Positions 18,615 to 27,479 of a stretch of DNA of 64,000 nt are shown here, piece after piece. Position 1 is the stretch's first letter, and every line of letters begins with the position of its first letter. The DNA comes from Bacilli bacterium (GTDB taxonomy: Bacteria > Bacillota_I > Bacilli_A > RF39 > UBA660): contig JAFYEA010000027.1 of NCBI GenBank assembly GCA_017544525.1, positions 1-64,000 of the forward strand, in the 5' to 3' direction. The translations under genes and the position numbers were made by a program. The notes beneath the pieces are model-generated. The model was not told where the DNA came from. It worked only from the letters and a program-made list of their open reading frames with translations, and made no database searches.

Positions 18615-20339
18615 TTATTCCACCCCCTTCTTTTGAGAATTATATACTTCTTGATATATCTTATTATTCTTAAGTAAATTTTTAGGAGTATCAAATGCTA
18701 CTACTCTACCTTTATCCATAACAATAACTCTATCAGCAGTTTCAACACTAGCTATTCTTTGAGCAATTATTAGTTTAGTAACATCTGGTAAATATTCTTT
18801 TAAGTTTGCTCTTATAGTAGCATCAGTTCTAGTATCAACAGCACTTGTGGAATCATCAAGTATTAAAACTTTAGGATTCTTAAGAAGGGCTCTTGCTATA
18901 CATAATCTTTGTTTTTGACCACCAGATACATTAGTACCACTTTGATCTAATTTATATTCATATTTATCTTTGAATTCTTCTATAAATGTATCAGCACATG
19001 CTAAATGACATACATGTTTTATTTCATCAAGTGTAGCATCTTCTTTACCCCATCTTAAATTATCAATAATGGTTCCAGAAAACAATACATTCTTTTGAAG
19101 AACAACAGACACATTATCTCTTAATACTTCTAAATTATAATCTCTAACATTTACTCCACCAAGTAATACTTCTCCTTTTGTTGCATCATATAATCTATTA
19201 ATCAAACTAATTAATGTTGATTTAGAAGATCCAGTACCACCAATTATTCCAATTACTTCTCCAGATTTAATATTAAGATTTATATTCTTAAGCACATACT
19301 TTTCTTCGCTCTTTGTATAACCAAAGTTAACATTTTTAAATTCAATACTTCCATCTTTAACAACTTTAATATTATTTTTATTATTATGAATATCCGGTTC
19401 TTCATTTAATACTTCCATAATTCTTTCAGCAGAAGTAGCAGATATTATAGTCATAACATATATCATAGATAGCATCATTAAACTTGAAAGTATTTGTCCT
19501 GCGTATGAAAGTAAACTTGTTAATTCTCCAGTAGTCATAGAACCTACTACAATTAATTTAGCAGCAAACCAAGCAATTAATAATCTACATACTGTCATAC
19601 TAAATTGCATAACTGGCATATTCCATGCTACTAATTTTTCTGCTTTTGTAAATCTATCATATATTAATTTAGATATACGTGAAAACTTTACTTTTTCATG
19701 TTCTTCCTTAACATAAGATTTAACTACTCTTATTCCTCTAACATTCTCTTGTACATCAGTATTTAGTTTATCATATGTTTCAAATACTCTTTTAAATAAT
19801 GGGTGTGCTAAAGTCGCTATTAAGAATAATGCAAATCCTAATATTGGTATTATACCTAAAAATATTAATGATATTTTCTTATTAATATAAAAGGCACTTA
19901 TTAAAGAAAATATTAACATAAATGGACTTCTAAGAGCTATTCTTATAACCATCATATACGCATTTTGTACATATGAAACATCTGTAGTTAATCTAGTAAC
20001 TAAACTAGAAGATGAAAATTTATCTATATTTGAAAAAGAAAACTCTTGTATTTTATAATACATATCTTTTCTTAAATTCTTAGCAAATCCACAACTTGCT
20101 ATTGAAGAATACTTGCTAGATAAAATTCCACTAATTAGTGAAATAATAGCTACTAATAGTAGCAACCCACTACTTTGCCATACAACAGTAGCATTTGATG
20201 CATTAATACCTTTATCTATTAAAAAAGCCATAATAAGTGGCATCAACACTTCCATTACTACTTCTATTGTTATAAATAAAGCAGATAATATAGATTCTTT
20301 TTTATATTCTCTTACACTTTTAGATAGCCTTTTAATCAT
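18615..20339 (-). CDS. ABC exporter subunit with degenerate ATPase site
   Basis: A 574-residue half transporter with N-terminal membrane domain and C-terminal ATPase: Walker A GGTGSSKST, signature VSGGQKQRLCIARA. The Walker B reads LILDDSTSAVD, with Asp in place of the catalytic Glu, and the H-loop reads IAQRIAS, with Gln in place of His. This is the degenerate partner typical of heterodimeric ABC exporters. Its stop is immediately followed by the partner's ATG, so the two are co-translated. Confidence 0.93.
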   Translation of the reverse strand: MIKRLSKSVREYKKESILSALFITIEVVMEVLMPLIMAFLIDKGINASNATVVWQSSGLLLLVAIISLISGILSSKYSSIASCGFAKNLRKDMYYKIQEFSFSNIDKFSSSSLVTRLTTDVSYVQNAYMMVIRIALRSPFMLIFSLISAFYINKKISLIFLGIIPILGFALFLIATLAHPLFKRVFETYDKLNTDVQENVRGIRVVKSYVKEEHEKVKFSRISKLIYDRFTKAEKLVAWNMPVMQFSMTVCRLLIAWFAAKLIVVGSMTTGELTSLLSYAGQILSSLMMLSMIYVMTIISATSAERIMEVLNEEPDIHNNKNNIKVVKDGSIEFKNVNFGYTKSEEKYVLKNINLNIKSGEVIGIIGGTGSSKSTLISLINRLYDATKGEVLLGGVNVRDYNLEVLRDNVSVVLQKNVLFSGTIIDNLRWGKEDATLDEIKHVCHLACADTFIEEFKDKYEYKLDQSGTNVSGGQKQRLCIARALLKNPKVLILDDSTSAVDTRTDATIRANLKEYLPDVTKLIIAQRIASVETADRVIVMDKGRVVAFDTPKNLLKNNKIYQEVYNSQKKGVE

Positions 20340-20396
20340 ATATTAACCTCTCTCTTCATTTTATTTACACTTGTATAATTTTAACACATATTTAAT

Positions 20397-20425
20397 AAAA
20401 AAAATAGTTCTAATTATTAGAACCA
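20397..20425 (-). terminator. Terminator after Nudix gene
   Basis: AGTTCTAA and TTAGAACC form the stem (one wobble pair) around a short AT loop, followed on the minus strand by ATTTTTTTTATT. It lies just past the stop at 20430. Confidence 0.85.
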
Positions 20426-20429
20426 TTAA

Positions 20430-20876
20430 TTATAAATCATTATTTTTAATTCTTTCATTTAATTCATATAATGCAGTTTTATTACTATCATATTTAAGTT
20501 TTTTTCTTGCTTCTTCATAACTAACAAATTTGTAGGATGTATGTTCATGTGATAAATTAATTTTATCTTTTTTATCTAGTTCTATTCCAAAAGCGTGTTC
20601 AGGTACTACATAAGTTTTTTGTCCCCAATACTTAAAATCAGAAAAGCAATTGGCAGGAATAGTACACATAGAATCTAGTTTTATAAAATTATCTTTTTTT
20701 AATCCTGTTTCTTCAAAGAACTCTCTTTTAGCTGATTCTAAAATTATTTCGCCATCTTCTCCACCACCAGATATAGCTTGATATACTTTCCAATCAGTTC
20801 TTTTAAATATTCCATATTTAATAATATCTTTTTCTCTTCTAAACGGAATAATTAGTACTTGGTATTTTGCCCTCAT
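20430..20876 (-). CDS. Nudix hydrolase, dATP pyrophosphohydrolase-like
   Basis: A 148-residue Nudix enzyme. ATG 20876 is preferred over GTG 20888 because AAAGGTGG sits at workable distance. The Nudix box runs GGGEDGEIILESAKREFFEE and then TGL. The early RAKYQVLIIPF and the later YKFVSYEEARKKLKYDSNKTALYEL resemble NudB-like dihydroneopterin triphosphate/dATP hydrolases, but the substrate is not established. It has its own promoter and terminator, so it is probably independent of the bacteriocin-like operon upstream. Confidence 0.88.
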   Translation of the reverse strand: MRAKYQVLIIPFRREKDIIKYGIFKRTDWKVYQAISGGGEDGEIILESAKREFFEETGLKKDNFIKLDSMCTIPANCFSDFKYWGQKTYVVPEHAFGIELDKKDKINLSHEHTSYKFVSYEEARKKLKYDSNKTALYELNERIKNNDL

Positions 20877-20899
20877 AAATATACCCACCTTTCACATAT

Positions 20900-20928
20900 A
20901 TTATCAATTATTTATATTAAGAATTCAA
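20900..20928 (-). promoter_or_regulatory. Promoter of the Nudix gene
   Basis: Minus-strand TTGAAT (20923-20928) and GATAAT (20900-20905) with a 17-base spacer, about 25 bases before the ATG. Confidence 0.65.
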
Positions 20929-20929
20929 G

Positions 20930-21174
20930 CGTTTAATTCATTCTCTTAATGTTTTCTAGTTAGATTTCTTTGATATAAATTTTTCTCGAACCCCAATTTT
21001 GAGTTATAAGACAGCATACATATCTAGATAATATATAATCATTAGATTCTTTGCTTTTGAAGCAATATCTACCATTTTGTAACCATAGACAAAATGGTCC
21101 AATATATCATTTCCACTATTATGGCAAGATAACTTAACTTTTTTTATAATTTACTCATATTTTTTCCGTTCTAT
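20930..21174. other. Non-coding stretch with a 10-bp palindrome
   Basis: About 245 bases without a credible ORF on either strand. ACCATTTTGT (21071-21080) and ACAAAATGGT (21089-21098) form a perfect 10-bp inverted repeat with an eight-base loop, and TTGCTT/AAGCAA (21051-21065) forms a smaller one. No T run follows, so this is not a typical terminator. It could be an operator or a small RNA element. No immunity gene was found here. Confidence 0.5.
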
Positions 21175-21204
21175 AAAAAAAAGATTAACTTTTCAGTTAA
21201 TCTT
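21175..21204 (-). terminator. Terminator of the bacteriocin-like operon
   Basis: AAGATTAACT (21181-21190) pairs with AGTTAATCTT (21195-21204) around a four-base loop, followed on the minus strand by eight T residues. It lies directly at the stop codon of the second peptide gene. Confidence 0.93.
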
Positions 21205-21356
21205 TAACACATTCTATTATCAAGTTTTCTTCTTATAATGGTTCCTAGAGTTCTTCCAAGTTCCAATGTAAATGTTACGCCTCTTATCATGGCATTCATA
21301 ACCGTAGCACTAAAACCAATTCCACCTCTTACTTCCAACAATTCACTATCACTCAC
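21204..21356 (-). CDS. Double-glycine leader peptide 2 (candidate bacteriocin)
   Basis: A 50-codon ORF starting at GTG 21356, missed by normal length cut-offs. The leader MSDSELLEVRGG fits the class II consensus (Ser -11, Glu -8, Leu -7, Val -4, Gly-Gly), recognised by C39-peptidase transporters. The mature part is 38 residues, IGFSATVMNAMIRGVTFTLE followed by LGRTLGTIIRRKLDNRMC: amphipathic, with a GxxxG motif (GRTLG), a basic tail and a terminal Cys. GTG overlaps the stop of peptide 1 within GTGAGTGA, and no separate ribosome site is seen, so coupling is likely. A terminator follows at once. Confidence 0.82.
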   Translation of the reverse strand: MSDSELLEVRGGIGFSATVMNAMIRGVTFTLELGRTLGTIIRRKLDNRMC

Positions 21357-21495
21357 GGCAACTAAGAGGTCTCATATACCCATCATAAACACCAATAAAA
21401 AACGTAATTATTCCAACTATTATTCCAACAACTAAATATTTACTTCCACCAACAATAGTTTTTAATTCCTCATTATCAATTGTTATAAACCTCAC
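21349..21495 (-). CDS. Double-glycine leader peptide 1 (candidate bacteriocin)
   Basis: A 48-codon ORF. The leader MRFITIDNEELKTIVGG matches the double-glycine consensus (Asp -11, Glu -8, Leu -7, Ile -4). The 31-residue mature part is SKYLVVGIIVGIITFFIGVY followed by DGYMRPLSCRE: strongly hydrophobic with GxxxG (GIIVG) and one Cys. The 5' end overlaps the transporter gene by 20 bases. The start is uncertain: a TAG lies three codons before GTG 21495, no ATG is available, and the AAAGGAG ribosome site touches the GTG, so an ATA or ATT start a few codons later is possible without changing the leader core. Confidence 0.82.
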   Translation of the reverse strand: MRFITIDNEELKTIVGGSKYLVVGIIVGIITFFIGVYDGYMRPLSCRE

Positions 21496-23536
21496 TCCTT
21501 TCTAATTCATACTTATCATTAAACATAGATATAATTTCTTTTTTATGTGAAATATAAATAATTGTTTTATCATGATAAATATTCATAATTTTATCAATTA
21601 TCTCTTTTTCTTCTTTGACACTTATTTCACTTAATGCTTCATCAAGAATAATATAATTACTTTTTTTAAGTAAACTTCTAGCTAGTATTATTTTTTGCCT
21701 TTCTCCTCCTGATATATTAAATCCATTATCTTCAATCATAAAACTATTTCTTAGTTTACTGTTATCTCTTAATTTATTTAAATTACAAATATTAATTACC
21801 GCCTCATAATCATTATCGCTTATATTCCTACCATATATAATATTGTTTTTTAAAGTATCATTATTAATATAACTATTCTGAGATACATATGTAAAATTAT
21901 CACTTATTACATAAGAACTAATATCTTTTAAATTATAATTACCAATATATATTTCACCATTATAGTCATCTATATACTTCATTAGTATTTTCATTAATGT
22001 ACTTTTACCATATCCACTTTTAGAATATATTAACAATTTAGATTTGTATGGGATATTTAAATTAATATTACTAAAAACATTATCAATTCCATTATAAGAA
22101 TATTTTAGATTTTTTATAGATATATCTTCCCTTAACTTTAACTCTTTTATTTCATCACTCTCCTTTTTCATTAATAACAAATCTCTAATCCTATAATAAA
22201 TATCTTTCAAATATATATTTTTATAACTTAGATCAATTATGTTTTTAAAAGGTTCATTAAAATAGTAAAGAATCGTATTAAACAAAATTAATTCCCCCAG
22301 TGTTATATATCCATTATGAATATAAGTAATACTAATAAAAATAATTATTAGATTAATAATATCAACCAAAAAATTCTTAATAAATGCCTGTTTATTTATT
22401 AATTCTTCATATCTCTTAAGACTATTAATATATATTAAATGCTTTACTTCTATTTCTTTTGTTTTATTATCTATTAGATTTAGATTTTTATTATTTTCAT
22501 AACCGTTGATATTTTCATTTAATGTTTTATTATAACTTCCATATGATAATAACAATTCATCTGTTTTTTTTGTAAAGACATTCCTATATATAACAATTAA
22601 AAAAACATAAATTATTATTTGGATAGAATTAATAAGAAATAATTTTATATTGATTTTAATTAGTATAATACTGCAAAAAAGTATTAATATAGTATTCGTT
22701 ATTAAAGTAATCAAAATGTTGCTTAATAGGTCTTTAAATGCGTCTAAATCATTTATTCTTGACATTACTTCTCCAGTAGATTTGTTTTTGAAAAAGAGAT
22801 AAGGGAGATTAAATAATACTCTTAATGTATTTATACTCATTGATGAAAAGATTTTATTGTTTAAATATATTATTAATTTATTTTTGATATATTCAAATAT
22901 ATTCTTGTTAATATAAACAAATACGAAAAGAATTGTCATAAAGCATAAAAATATATAATCATATTTAGGCAATATAATATCAATTAAAATAAGCATATAA
23001 TAATTAGTTAATATACCCAGTAATATTGTTATCATTGATATTATTATCATTTTAATAATTGTTCTTTTTTCTATTTTTAGATAATCAAATATAAAATCAA
23101 AATAACTTTTAATCTTAGATATATTATTAATCTTTTTAATAGGATATAAAACCAATGATGTATTTAAATATATTTTTCTAAATTCTTCTTTTGTTATTTT
23201 ATCCATATTTGATGAGGGATCATTAATTATTAAATATTTTTTACTAATAGAATATACAACTATAAAATGATACATATTATTTTTTATAACATGACATATT
23301 ATTGGAAAAGAAATCTTGTTATTAACGATTTCATCATATGTATAATGAATACCATATCCATCAAAACCATAACACCTTGATATATTAATTATGTTATAAG
23401 CATTAGTTCCATTATTATTAATTTTAAGTTGTATTGACAGTTCTTCATATATAGCTTCACAACCATAATAATTCATAATCGATAACAAACAAGCAGTAGC
23501 ACAATCGTTAGAAGACCTTTGCTTTATAACATTCAT
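21476..23536 (-). CDS. Peptidase-containing ABC transporter (C39, bacteriocin type)
   Basis: A 686-residue PCAT that would cleave double-glycine leaders and export the cargo. ATG 23536 follows GGGAGG. Domain order: C39 peptidase (1-135) with catalytic Cys12 in QRSSNDCATACLLSI, His in MYHFIVVYS and Asp in IINDPSS; six membrane helices (about 150-440); ATPase (about 470-686) with Walker A SKSGYGKST, signature ISGGERQKIILARS and Walker B YIILDEALSEIS, then ISHK. The two double-glycine peptides are encoded immediately downstream, the first overlapping its 3' end. No accessory protein or regulator is adjacent. It has markedly low GC like its neighbours. Confidence 0.94.
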   Translation of the reverse strand: MNVIKQRSSNDCATACLLSIMNYYGCEAIYEELSIQLKINNNGTNAYNIINISRCYGFDGYGIHYTYDEIVNNKISFPIICHVIKNNMYHFIVVYSISKKYLIINDPSSNMDKITKEEFRKIYLNTSLVLYPIKKINNISKIKSYFDFIFDYLKIEKRTIIKMIIISMITILLGILTNYYMLILIDIILPKYDYIFLCFMTILFVFVYINKNIFEYIKNKLIIYLNNKIFSSMSINTLRVLFNLPYLFFKNKSTGEVMSRINDLDAFKDLLSNILITLITNTILILFCSIILIKINIKLFLINSIQIIIYVFLIVIYRNVFTKKTDELLLSYGSYNKTLNENINGYENNKNLNLIDNKTKEIEVKHLIYINSLKRYEELINKQAFIKNFLVDIINLIIIFISITYIHNGYITLGELILFNTILYYFNEPFKNIIDLSYKNIYLKDIYYRIRDLLLMKKESDEIKELKLREDISIKNLKYSYNGIDNVFSNINLNIPYKSKLLIYSKSGYGKSTLMKILMKYIDDYNGEIYIGNYNLKDISSYVISDNFTYVSQNSYINNDTLKNNIIYGRNISDNDYEAVINICNLNKLRDNSKLRNSFMIEDNGFNISGGERQKIILARSLLKKSNYIILDEALSEISVKEEKEIIDKIMNIYHDKTIIYISHKKEIISMFNDKYELERSEVYNN

Positions 23537-23597
23537 ATTATCTTCCTCCCTATAATTGTTATAAGCCATAAAAAAAGAAAACACTTCTTTTTATAAT

Positions 23598-23625
23598 TAA
23601 AAAATTCACATTTTAATGTGAATTT
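23598..23625 (-). terminator. Terminator after the small gene at 23613
   Basis: AAATTCACAT and ATGTGAATTT form a 10-bp stem at about 23602-23625, followed on the minus strand by TTTTTTAATT. It isolates the bacteriocin-type operon from rpe and its neighbours. Confidence 0.85.
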
Positions 23626-23840
23626 CTAATTTTAACACCTTCTTGTATGTTTTGATATTTTGAAGTATCTTTAATATCTATTTTATTCTTTATTGCTTCC
23701 GCCAATATTTCCGTTTTTAATTTATAGTTTTTATTTGAATACCATTCATCATCAAACAATTCTTCTTTATCTATATCACTATGGTCTTGTATATAACACA
23801 TTTCAGCTAATAAATATAATTCATAGTCTTCCTTATCCAT
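23613..23840 (-). CDS. Hypothetical small acidic protein
   Basis: A 75-residue soluble, charged protein with GGAGGTAAATT before ATG 23840. It is helical, with no signal peptide or cysteine pair and no recognisable motif (LYLLAEMCYIQDHSDIDKEE, then DDEWYSNKNYKLK). It lies 10 bases after rpe and probably shares its transcript, ending in a terminator. I do not recognise the family. Confidence 0.75.
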   Translation of the reverse strand: MDKEDYELYLLAEMCYIQDHSDIDKEELFDDEWYSNKNYKLKTEILAEAIKNKIDIKDTSKYQNIQEGVKIRNSH

Positions 23841-23850
23841 AATTTACCTC

Positions 23851-24486
23851 CTATAAGCTTTTTAATATATTAATATTATTAATCAAATCATTATGTAAAT
23901 ATGTGGCTGATACTAACATATCTACACCAGCCTCTTTACATAATAGACCTGTTTCATTATTTACTCCACCATCAACAGAAACAATTGTATTAATTCCTTG
24001 ATTAATAATTTCATCTTTTATTTTCTTTATTCTATCTGGTGTATTTTCAATAAATGATTGACCACTCTTACCTGGATGAACACCCATCACTAATACCTGA
24101 TCTATATATTTTAAATATGGAAACAATTTATCTACTGGCGTTTCTGGATTAATTGCTATTCCAACTTTTAATCCATAATCTTTAATACTTTCTATCATTT
24201 GATTAATATCTTGTACAGCCTCAATATGAAATGTTAAATAACTAGTATTCAACATTGCATAATCTTCTATATATCTTTCTGGTTTTTCTACCATTAAATG
24301 AACATCTAAAGGTAATTTTGAATAACTAACAATTTTCTTAACTTCACCATATGTCCACGTTTTATTTTCTACAAACTTTCCATCCATTATATCAACATGT
24401 ATATAATCAGCTTTTGTATTATCTAATTTTTTAGTAATATCTTGCCCTTTAATTGAACTAGATAGTATTGATACACTTACCTTCAT
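23851..24486 (-). CDS. rpe: Ribulose-phosphate 3-epimerase
   Basis: TIM-barrel metal enzyme of the pentose phosphate pathway that interconverts ribulose 5-phosphate and xylulose 5-phosphate. The 211-residue protein has the Rpe landmarks: SVSILSSS at the start, DYIHVDIMDGKFV with metal His and Asp, DVHLMVEKPE, FHIEA, MGVHPGKSGQ and SVDGGVN for phosphate binding. GGGAGG precedes ATG 24486. The classical order rsgA-rpe is interrupted here by a 967-residue gene. Confidence 0.95.
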   Translation of the reverse strand: MKVSVSILSSSIKGQDITKKLDNTKADYIHVDIMDGKFVENKTWTYGEVKKIVSYSKLPLDVHLMVEKPERYIEDYAMLNTSYLTFHIEAVQDINQMIESIKDYGLKVGIAINPETPVDKLFPYLKYIDQVLVMGVHPGKSGQSFIENTPDRIKKIKDEIINQGINTIVSVDGGVNNETGLLCKEAGVDMLVSATYLHNDLINNINILKSL

Positions 24487-24496
24487 ATTAACCTCC

Positions 24497-27400
24497 CTAT
24501 AGTGTTAACCCACTTTCTACCTCTTTTAATTTATTTGAATTAAGAATATTATTCTCATAATAACTAGCAAGATAATCAACTAGTTCATCTCCCATATATT
24601 CTCTTAATAATCTTAATCCTTCTTTAGGATTTCTAGATTTAACTATTTCAGAATAATTAGCTATCATTTCATCTATTACATTTGATATTCCTCTAGAATA
24701 ATAATTAACTCCATGTCCATAAGCATGCATGATTACATTTCCTTCACTATCTTTTAATAAATTATCTCTAAATCTACCCTCATATATACCATCAAAGAAA
24801 TCACCTATTGCTATGAATGATGAATGTTGTGTTCTTAATATAGCATCAACTAATTCTCTTTTCTTAACTCTTCTATCTTGTTCAATATATTCATCAACTG
24901 TGAAGGTGCGATTTAAAATAACATCTAACACTTCTTCTGAATATCCTTTATCTAGATAAATCTTTTTCTTTTCTTCTTTAGTCTTAACTAAATATTCTTC
25001 TATTCTTTTTCTTTGTTCATCTATAATACTTTTATCATACTCTTTCATAAATGTTTCTTCAACATATTTTTCTACTTCATCTTTTCTTCTTAAATATTCT
25101 TCTGAATATGCTTTTACTTTTTCTAAAAACTCACTACTTGTTCTCATTTTCATAAACATTTGTGATAACATTTCATCGTCTATTTTAGTTTCAGGCATAT
25201 TGTGATATAAAGAATGCCCCATTTCATGATTAAGAGTATCAACTAATACACTATCTAAAAAAATTGAATTAGAACCTGGTTGGTAGTAAGCACCATTATC
25301 TGTACGCCTTATTCCATATTCTTTATCTTCTTGATTCGCTTTAATTTTCAGCATAATAATATGTTTCAATTCTTCTTTATATTTACTATTAGTTTTTATC
25401 AAATACTTATATGCTCTTATCACTGTTTCAACAAGTTCCATATCGCTATTTCCGTCATTCATAAGATTTCTATATTGTTTTATAAGACCTTCTGATTCAG
25501 AATCTAATTCAACATTTTCATAATCGCTATAGTATTCATCAAAATACTCTTTTATAAAATCTCTAGTAATAGATTCTAACTTTATTTCTTTTTGTTCAAA
25601 ACCATGAAGTCTTAATATCATAGCTATTTCAAAATCTTCTCTTAATCTTGCGGGAATTATTTTATTAACATCTTCTTCAGTTGCATATTCTAGTAAAACA
25701 TCAATAAATCTTTTTCCTTTTTTTTCTTTTAATAAATCCTCTTTTTCTAAACGTCTTAAATATACTACTGCATCATATTGAGCATATTTCATATATATTT
25801 TCACTTTTTGATCAAAATCTAACCCAAAAGTATCAATAACTATATCAATAGTTTCATCTTTCTTGTACTCACTCAATAATATATCAAGATATGTATTATT
25901 TAAATCAGCTAAAGATAATAATGTATCTATATCAAGATAAGCTAAATCTTTATATTTTTTATATTTTATAATTGTCTTAGCCATTTTTTTAGAAGTATCA
26001 GTTTTTATCTTTTTTAAAGAACCACCTCTATCATAGAATTCTTCTAAAACTGTTTTTCCATTTTCTAACTTAGTTGTAAGAACTTTTGAACTACATCTAT
26101 CCAGACAACTATATAATCCATGTTTTATATATATTTTTGCTATTTCTATATCATCAATATAACGCATAGGATCATAACCATTTTGTAATAGAAAATCGAG
26201 CAATGTACTATTATCATCAACTTTCATTTTATATACTTCATTGTCAACATTATGGGAATTTTTGAACTTATCATATATACCATGTCTAATAAATGCCTCT
26301 GCTATTGAAAGATTGCTTATGTTAGTAATGTCTGGAATAAAATTATTATCTAATAAAATATCAAGTATTGTCTTTCCATCAACTATTTCAAGATTGTAAT
26401 ACTTTTTATTAATATTCAATAATGTTTCAATTTTTCCATGACTATATAAAGCAATTACAAGTCTTTTTACTTCTTCAGCATTTTCAAAATAAAGTGATTC
26501 AATCAATTCTCTAAAATCATATCCCCCATCATGCTCTAACACTATCTCATACACATATTTTTGAGAATCATATTTTTTTAGCATAGTGCTAGTACATATA
26601 TTTTTTAATAAATCATATCTACCCTTTTCCAAAATAATTCTTATAGAATTAAAACTGTAGAGTTTTGCGTTTATTTTTGTATTATTATCTATAAATATTT
26701 CTAAAAAACTTTTCCCATCTTTGCTTTTACTTAACAAAACTGTTTCGTTTAAATGTTCTAATAAATCTAATCTATTATATTTAATGCAATAATCAATAAT
26801 AATTGATTCATTACACTTATCCTTAATAAATTCAGGGGTAACAAGATTGTTTTTAAACAAATAATCAATTACTTTATCATTACCATCTAAATCTAAGTAA
26901 AACAATTTACTATATAATTCTGGAAGTAAATCTAATCTATTATATTTTTTACAATACTCTAATGCATCTTCTAATATATAAAAGTTTAAATGATTTGATT
27001 TAACTCTATTTTTCATAAAAAGATATTCTAAAACAGTAATGTTTCCAATTTTTTGTGAAAGAATATCTGTATCAGCATAATCTAATATACTAATTTGACC
27101 TTTATCAATAAAAACTTTTAACAAATCTCCATGTTTTTTTATTTCACGTTTTAAAGAATATGATAGATTTATATCTTTATCAATTATAAATTCCAAAATT
27201 GAAGAATTACCACCAATTGTTTCATAAAAAAAACCAATATATGTATTCTCATCTACTTTCGTAAATATATTACTAATATCTTGAGTAGTTAAAATCCTAA
27301 TGAAATCGATAAGTTCTTCTCTATTTTTTGTTTCAATATACTCTTGTAAATGTTTACTTGCTAATTCATCATAATCAATATCTTCAACATCAAAATTCAT
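24497..27400 (-). CDS. Large repeat protein with C-terminal zincin-type metalloprotease motif
   Basis: A 967-residue cytosolic-looking protein without signal peptide; ATG 27400 follows AGAGGT. Residues about 1-620 contain ankyrin-like units of about 35-40 residues with repeated patterns such as GKTILDILLDN, STLLDFLLQNGYD and KHGLYSCLD. A C-terminal domain carries the HEMGHSLYH zinc motif at 725-733, followed later by an Asp/Glu-rich helix (NVIDEMIANYSEIV) that may supply a third ligand. It resembles toxin-like zincins only in general outline. It is inserted between rsgA and rpe, normally neighbours. Substrate unknown; an effector or stress protease is inference. Confidence 0.8.
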   Translation of the reverse strand: MNFDVEDIDYDELASKHLQEYIETKNREELIDFIRILTTQDISNIFTKVDENTYIGFFYETIGGNSSILEFIIDKDINLSYSLKREIKKHGDLLKVFIDKGQISILDYADTDILSQKIGNITVLEYLFMKNRVKSNHLNFYILEDALEYCKKYNRLDLLPELYSKLFYLDLDGNDKVIDYLFKNNLVTPEFIKDKCNESIIIDYCIKYNRLDLLEHLNETVLLSKSKDGKSFLEIFIDNNTKINAKLYSFNSIRIILEKGRYDLLKNICTSTMLKKYDSQKYVYEIVLEHDGGYDFRELIESLYFENAEEVKRLVIALYSHGKIETLLNINKKYYNLEIVDGKTILDILLDNNFIPDITNISNLSIAEAFIRHGIYDKFKNSHNVDNEVYKMKVDDNSTLLDFLLQNGYDPMRYIDDIEIAKIYIKHGLYSCLDRCSSKVLTTKLENGKTVLEEFYDRGGSLKKIKTDTSKKMAKTIIKYKKYKDLAYLDIDTLLSLADLNNTYLDILLSEYKKDETIDIVIDTFGLDFDQKVKIYMKYAQYDAVVYLRRLEKEDLLKEKKGKRFIDVLLEYATEEDVNKIIPARLREDFEIAMILRLHGFEQKEIKLESITRDFIKEYFDEYYSDYENVELDSESEGLIKQYRNLMNDGNSDMELVETVIRAYKYLIKTNSKYKEELKHIIMLKIKANQEDKEYGIRRTDNGAYYQPGSNSIFLDSVLVDTLNHEMGHSLYHNMPETKIDDEMLSQMFMKMRTSSEFLEKVKAYSEEYLRRKDEVEKYVEETFMKEYDKSIIDEQRKRIEEYLVKTKEEKKKIYLDKGYSEEVLDVILNRTFTVDEYIEQDRRVKKRELVDAILRTQHSSFIAIGDFFDGIYEGRFRDNLLKDSEGNVIMHAYGHGVNYYSRGISNVIDEMIANYSEIVKSRNPKEGLRLLREYMGDELVDYLASYYENNILNSNKLKEVESGLTL

Positions 27401-27443
27401 AATTATACCTCTTCTACTATAATAATTATAATACATTTTAATA

Positions 27444-27479
27444 AATAAAAAAAGAAATAAGTTATTTGTTACTTACTTC
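27444..27479 (-). terminator. Terminator after rsgA
   Basis: GAAATAAGT (27454-27462) and ACTTACTTC (27471-27479) pair with one wobble; a TTTTTTTATTT run follows on the minus strand. It overlaps the last codons of rsgA. Confidence 0.75.

Noticed and set aside
20930..21174. An immunity gene for the bacteriocin-type operon
   Set aside because: No ORF above about 15 codons with a ribosome site exists on the minus strand here, and it lies beyond the terminator.
21238..21435. A 65-codon plus-strand ORF over the peptide genes
   Set aside because: The minus strand here encodes two double-glycine peptides that better explain the coding signal; no ribosome site for the plus ORF.
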